From an uncultured Chloroflexota bacterium (GTDB lineage: Bacteria > Chloroflexota > Limnocylindria > Limnocylindrales > Limnocylindraceae): a stretch of DNA of 5,712 nucleotides. The notes below the pieces were generated by a model that did no database searches, was not told where the DNA came from, and saw nothing but the letters and a program-made list of their open reading frames with translations. The stretch is from assembly GCA_903851225.1 (NCBI GenBank), contig CAINNT010000146.1, positions 1 to 5,712 on the forward strand, in the 5' to 3' direction. Position 1 is the stretch's first letter. Every line of letters starts with the position of its first letter. Positions 5,469-5,712 of the stretch are shown piece by piece. A program made the translations under genes and the position numbers.

Positions 5469-5712
5469 AGTCGCACTCGAGGGTCAAGAATGGCGTACAG
5501 GAGATCCGCAACAAGGTTTCCGATAACCACCATCACCGAGCCGATGAGCAAGATCGACATCAGAACCGGGTAGTCCAAGTTGTTCGTGGCCTGCAGCGTC
5601 AGCCGACCAATTCCCGGCCAGCTGAAGATCGACTCGGTGATCAGTGCTCCGCCGAAGAGGAATGGCAGCGCCAGCCCGATATTCGTTGCAAAGGGAACCA
5701 GCGCTGTGCGCA
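5465..5712 (-). CDS. oppB: Oligopeptide/dipeptide ABC importer permease, OppB/DppB type (3' end only)
   Basis: An open frame enters from the right edge (first whole codon at 5710-5708) and ends at TGA 5467-5465. It gives the last 81 residues of a permease. The segment reads LPFLFGGALITESIFSWPGIG (residues 15-35 of the visible part), then LDYPVLMSILLIGSVMVVIGN (45-65), and closes with LLYAILDPRVRL. This is the characteristic C-terminal end of B-type peptide permeases: Glu in the GA..TE..FS.PG.G motif, a last membrane helix, NL..D..Y, and a terminal DPR.R. The EAA loop and N-terminal part lie beyond the window. The stop overlaps the permease C start as ATGA. It would pair with permease C to form the membrane pore. 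Confidence 0.9.
   Translation of the reverse strand, partial: RTALVPFATNIGLALPFLFGGALITESIFSWPGIGRLTLQATNNLDYPVLMSILLIGSVMVVIGNLVADLLYAILDPRVRL

Overview
The window holds six protein-coding genes in two convergent groups that meet, and overlap by four bases, near position 2358. It is GC-rich by eye, with GC-ending codons and almost no intergenic space, which fits a high-GC bacterium with a compact genome. Chloroflexota or an actinobacterial relative is possible, but nothing here fixes the phylum.

Left half, plus strand: a structured leader (about 10-118) precedes bioY (119-805), the biotin-binding S component of an ECF-type vitamin transporter. After 19 bases comes an FGGY-family carbohydrate kinase (825-2360) whose sugar substrate cannot be read from sequence. 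The leader contains three inverted repeats. The last one pairs the bioY Shine-Dalgarno sequence into a 13-bp stem. A second copy of the same GGGAGGG string lies in the loop of the preceding hairpin and could compete for the same partner. This is the most interesting signal in the window, because it looks like a cis-acting translational switch on a vitamin transporter.

Right half, minus strand (transcribed from 5712 towards 2357): four genes of an oligopeptide/dipeptide-family ABC importer in the order permease B (3' end only, 5465-5712), permease C (4536-5468), ATPase D (3499-4539) and ATPase F (2357-3502). Each junction is the same ATGA stop/start overlap, so translation is probably coupled along the operon. 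The substrate-binding lipoprotein is not in the window and may lie beyond 5712 or elsewhere. Permeases B and C would form the membrane channel, and D and F would form the ATPase heterodimer. Both ATPases carry the C-terminal four-cysteine domain typical of this family and, unusually, basic Ala/Lys-rich tails.

No tRNA, rRNA, CRISPR array, insertion sequence or phage gene was seen. Apart from the leader there is no gene-free stretch longer than 19 bases.
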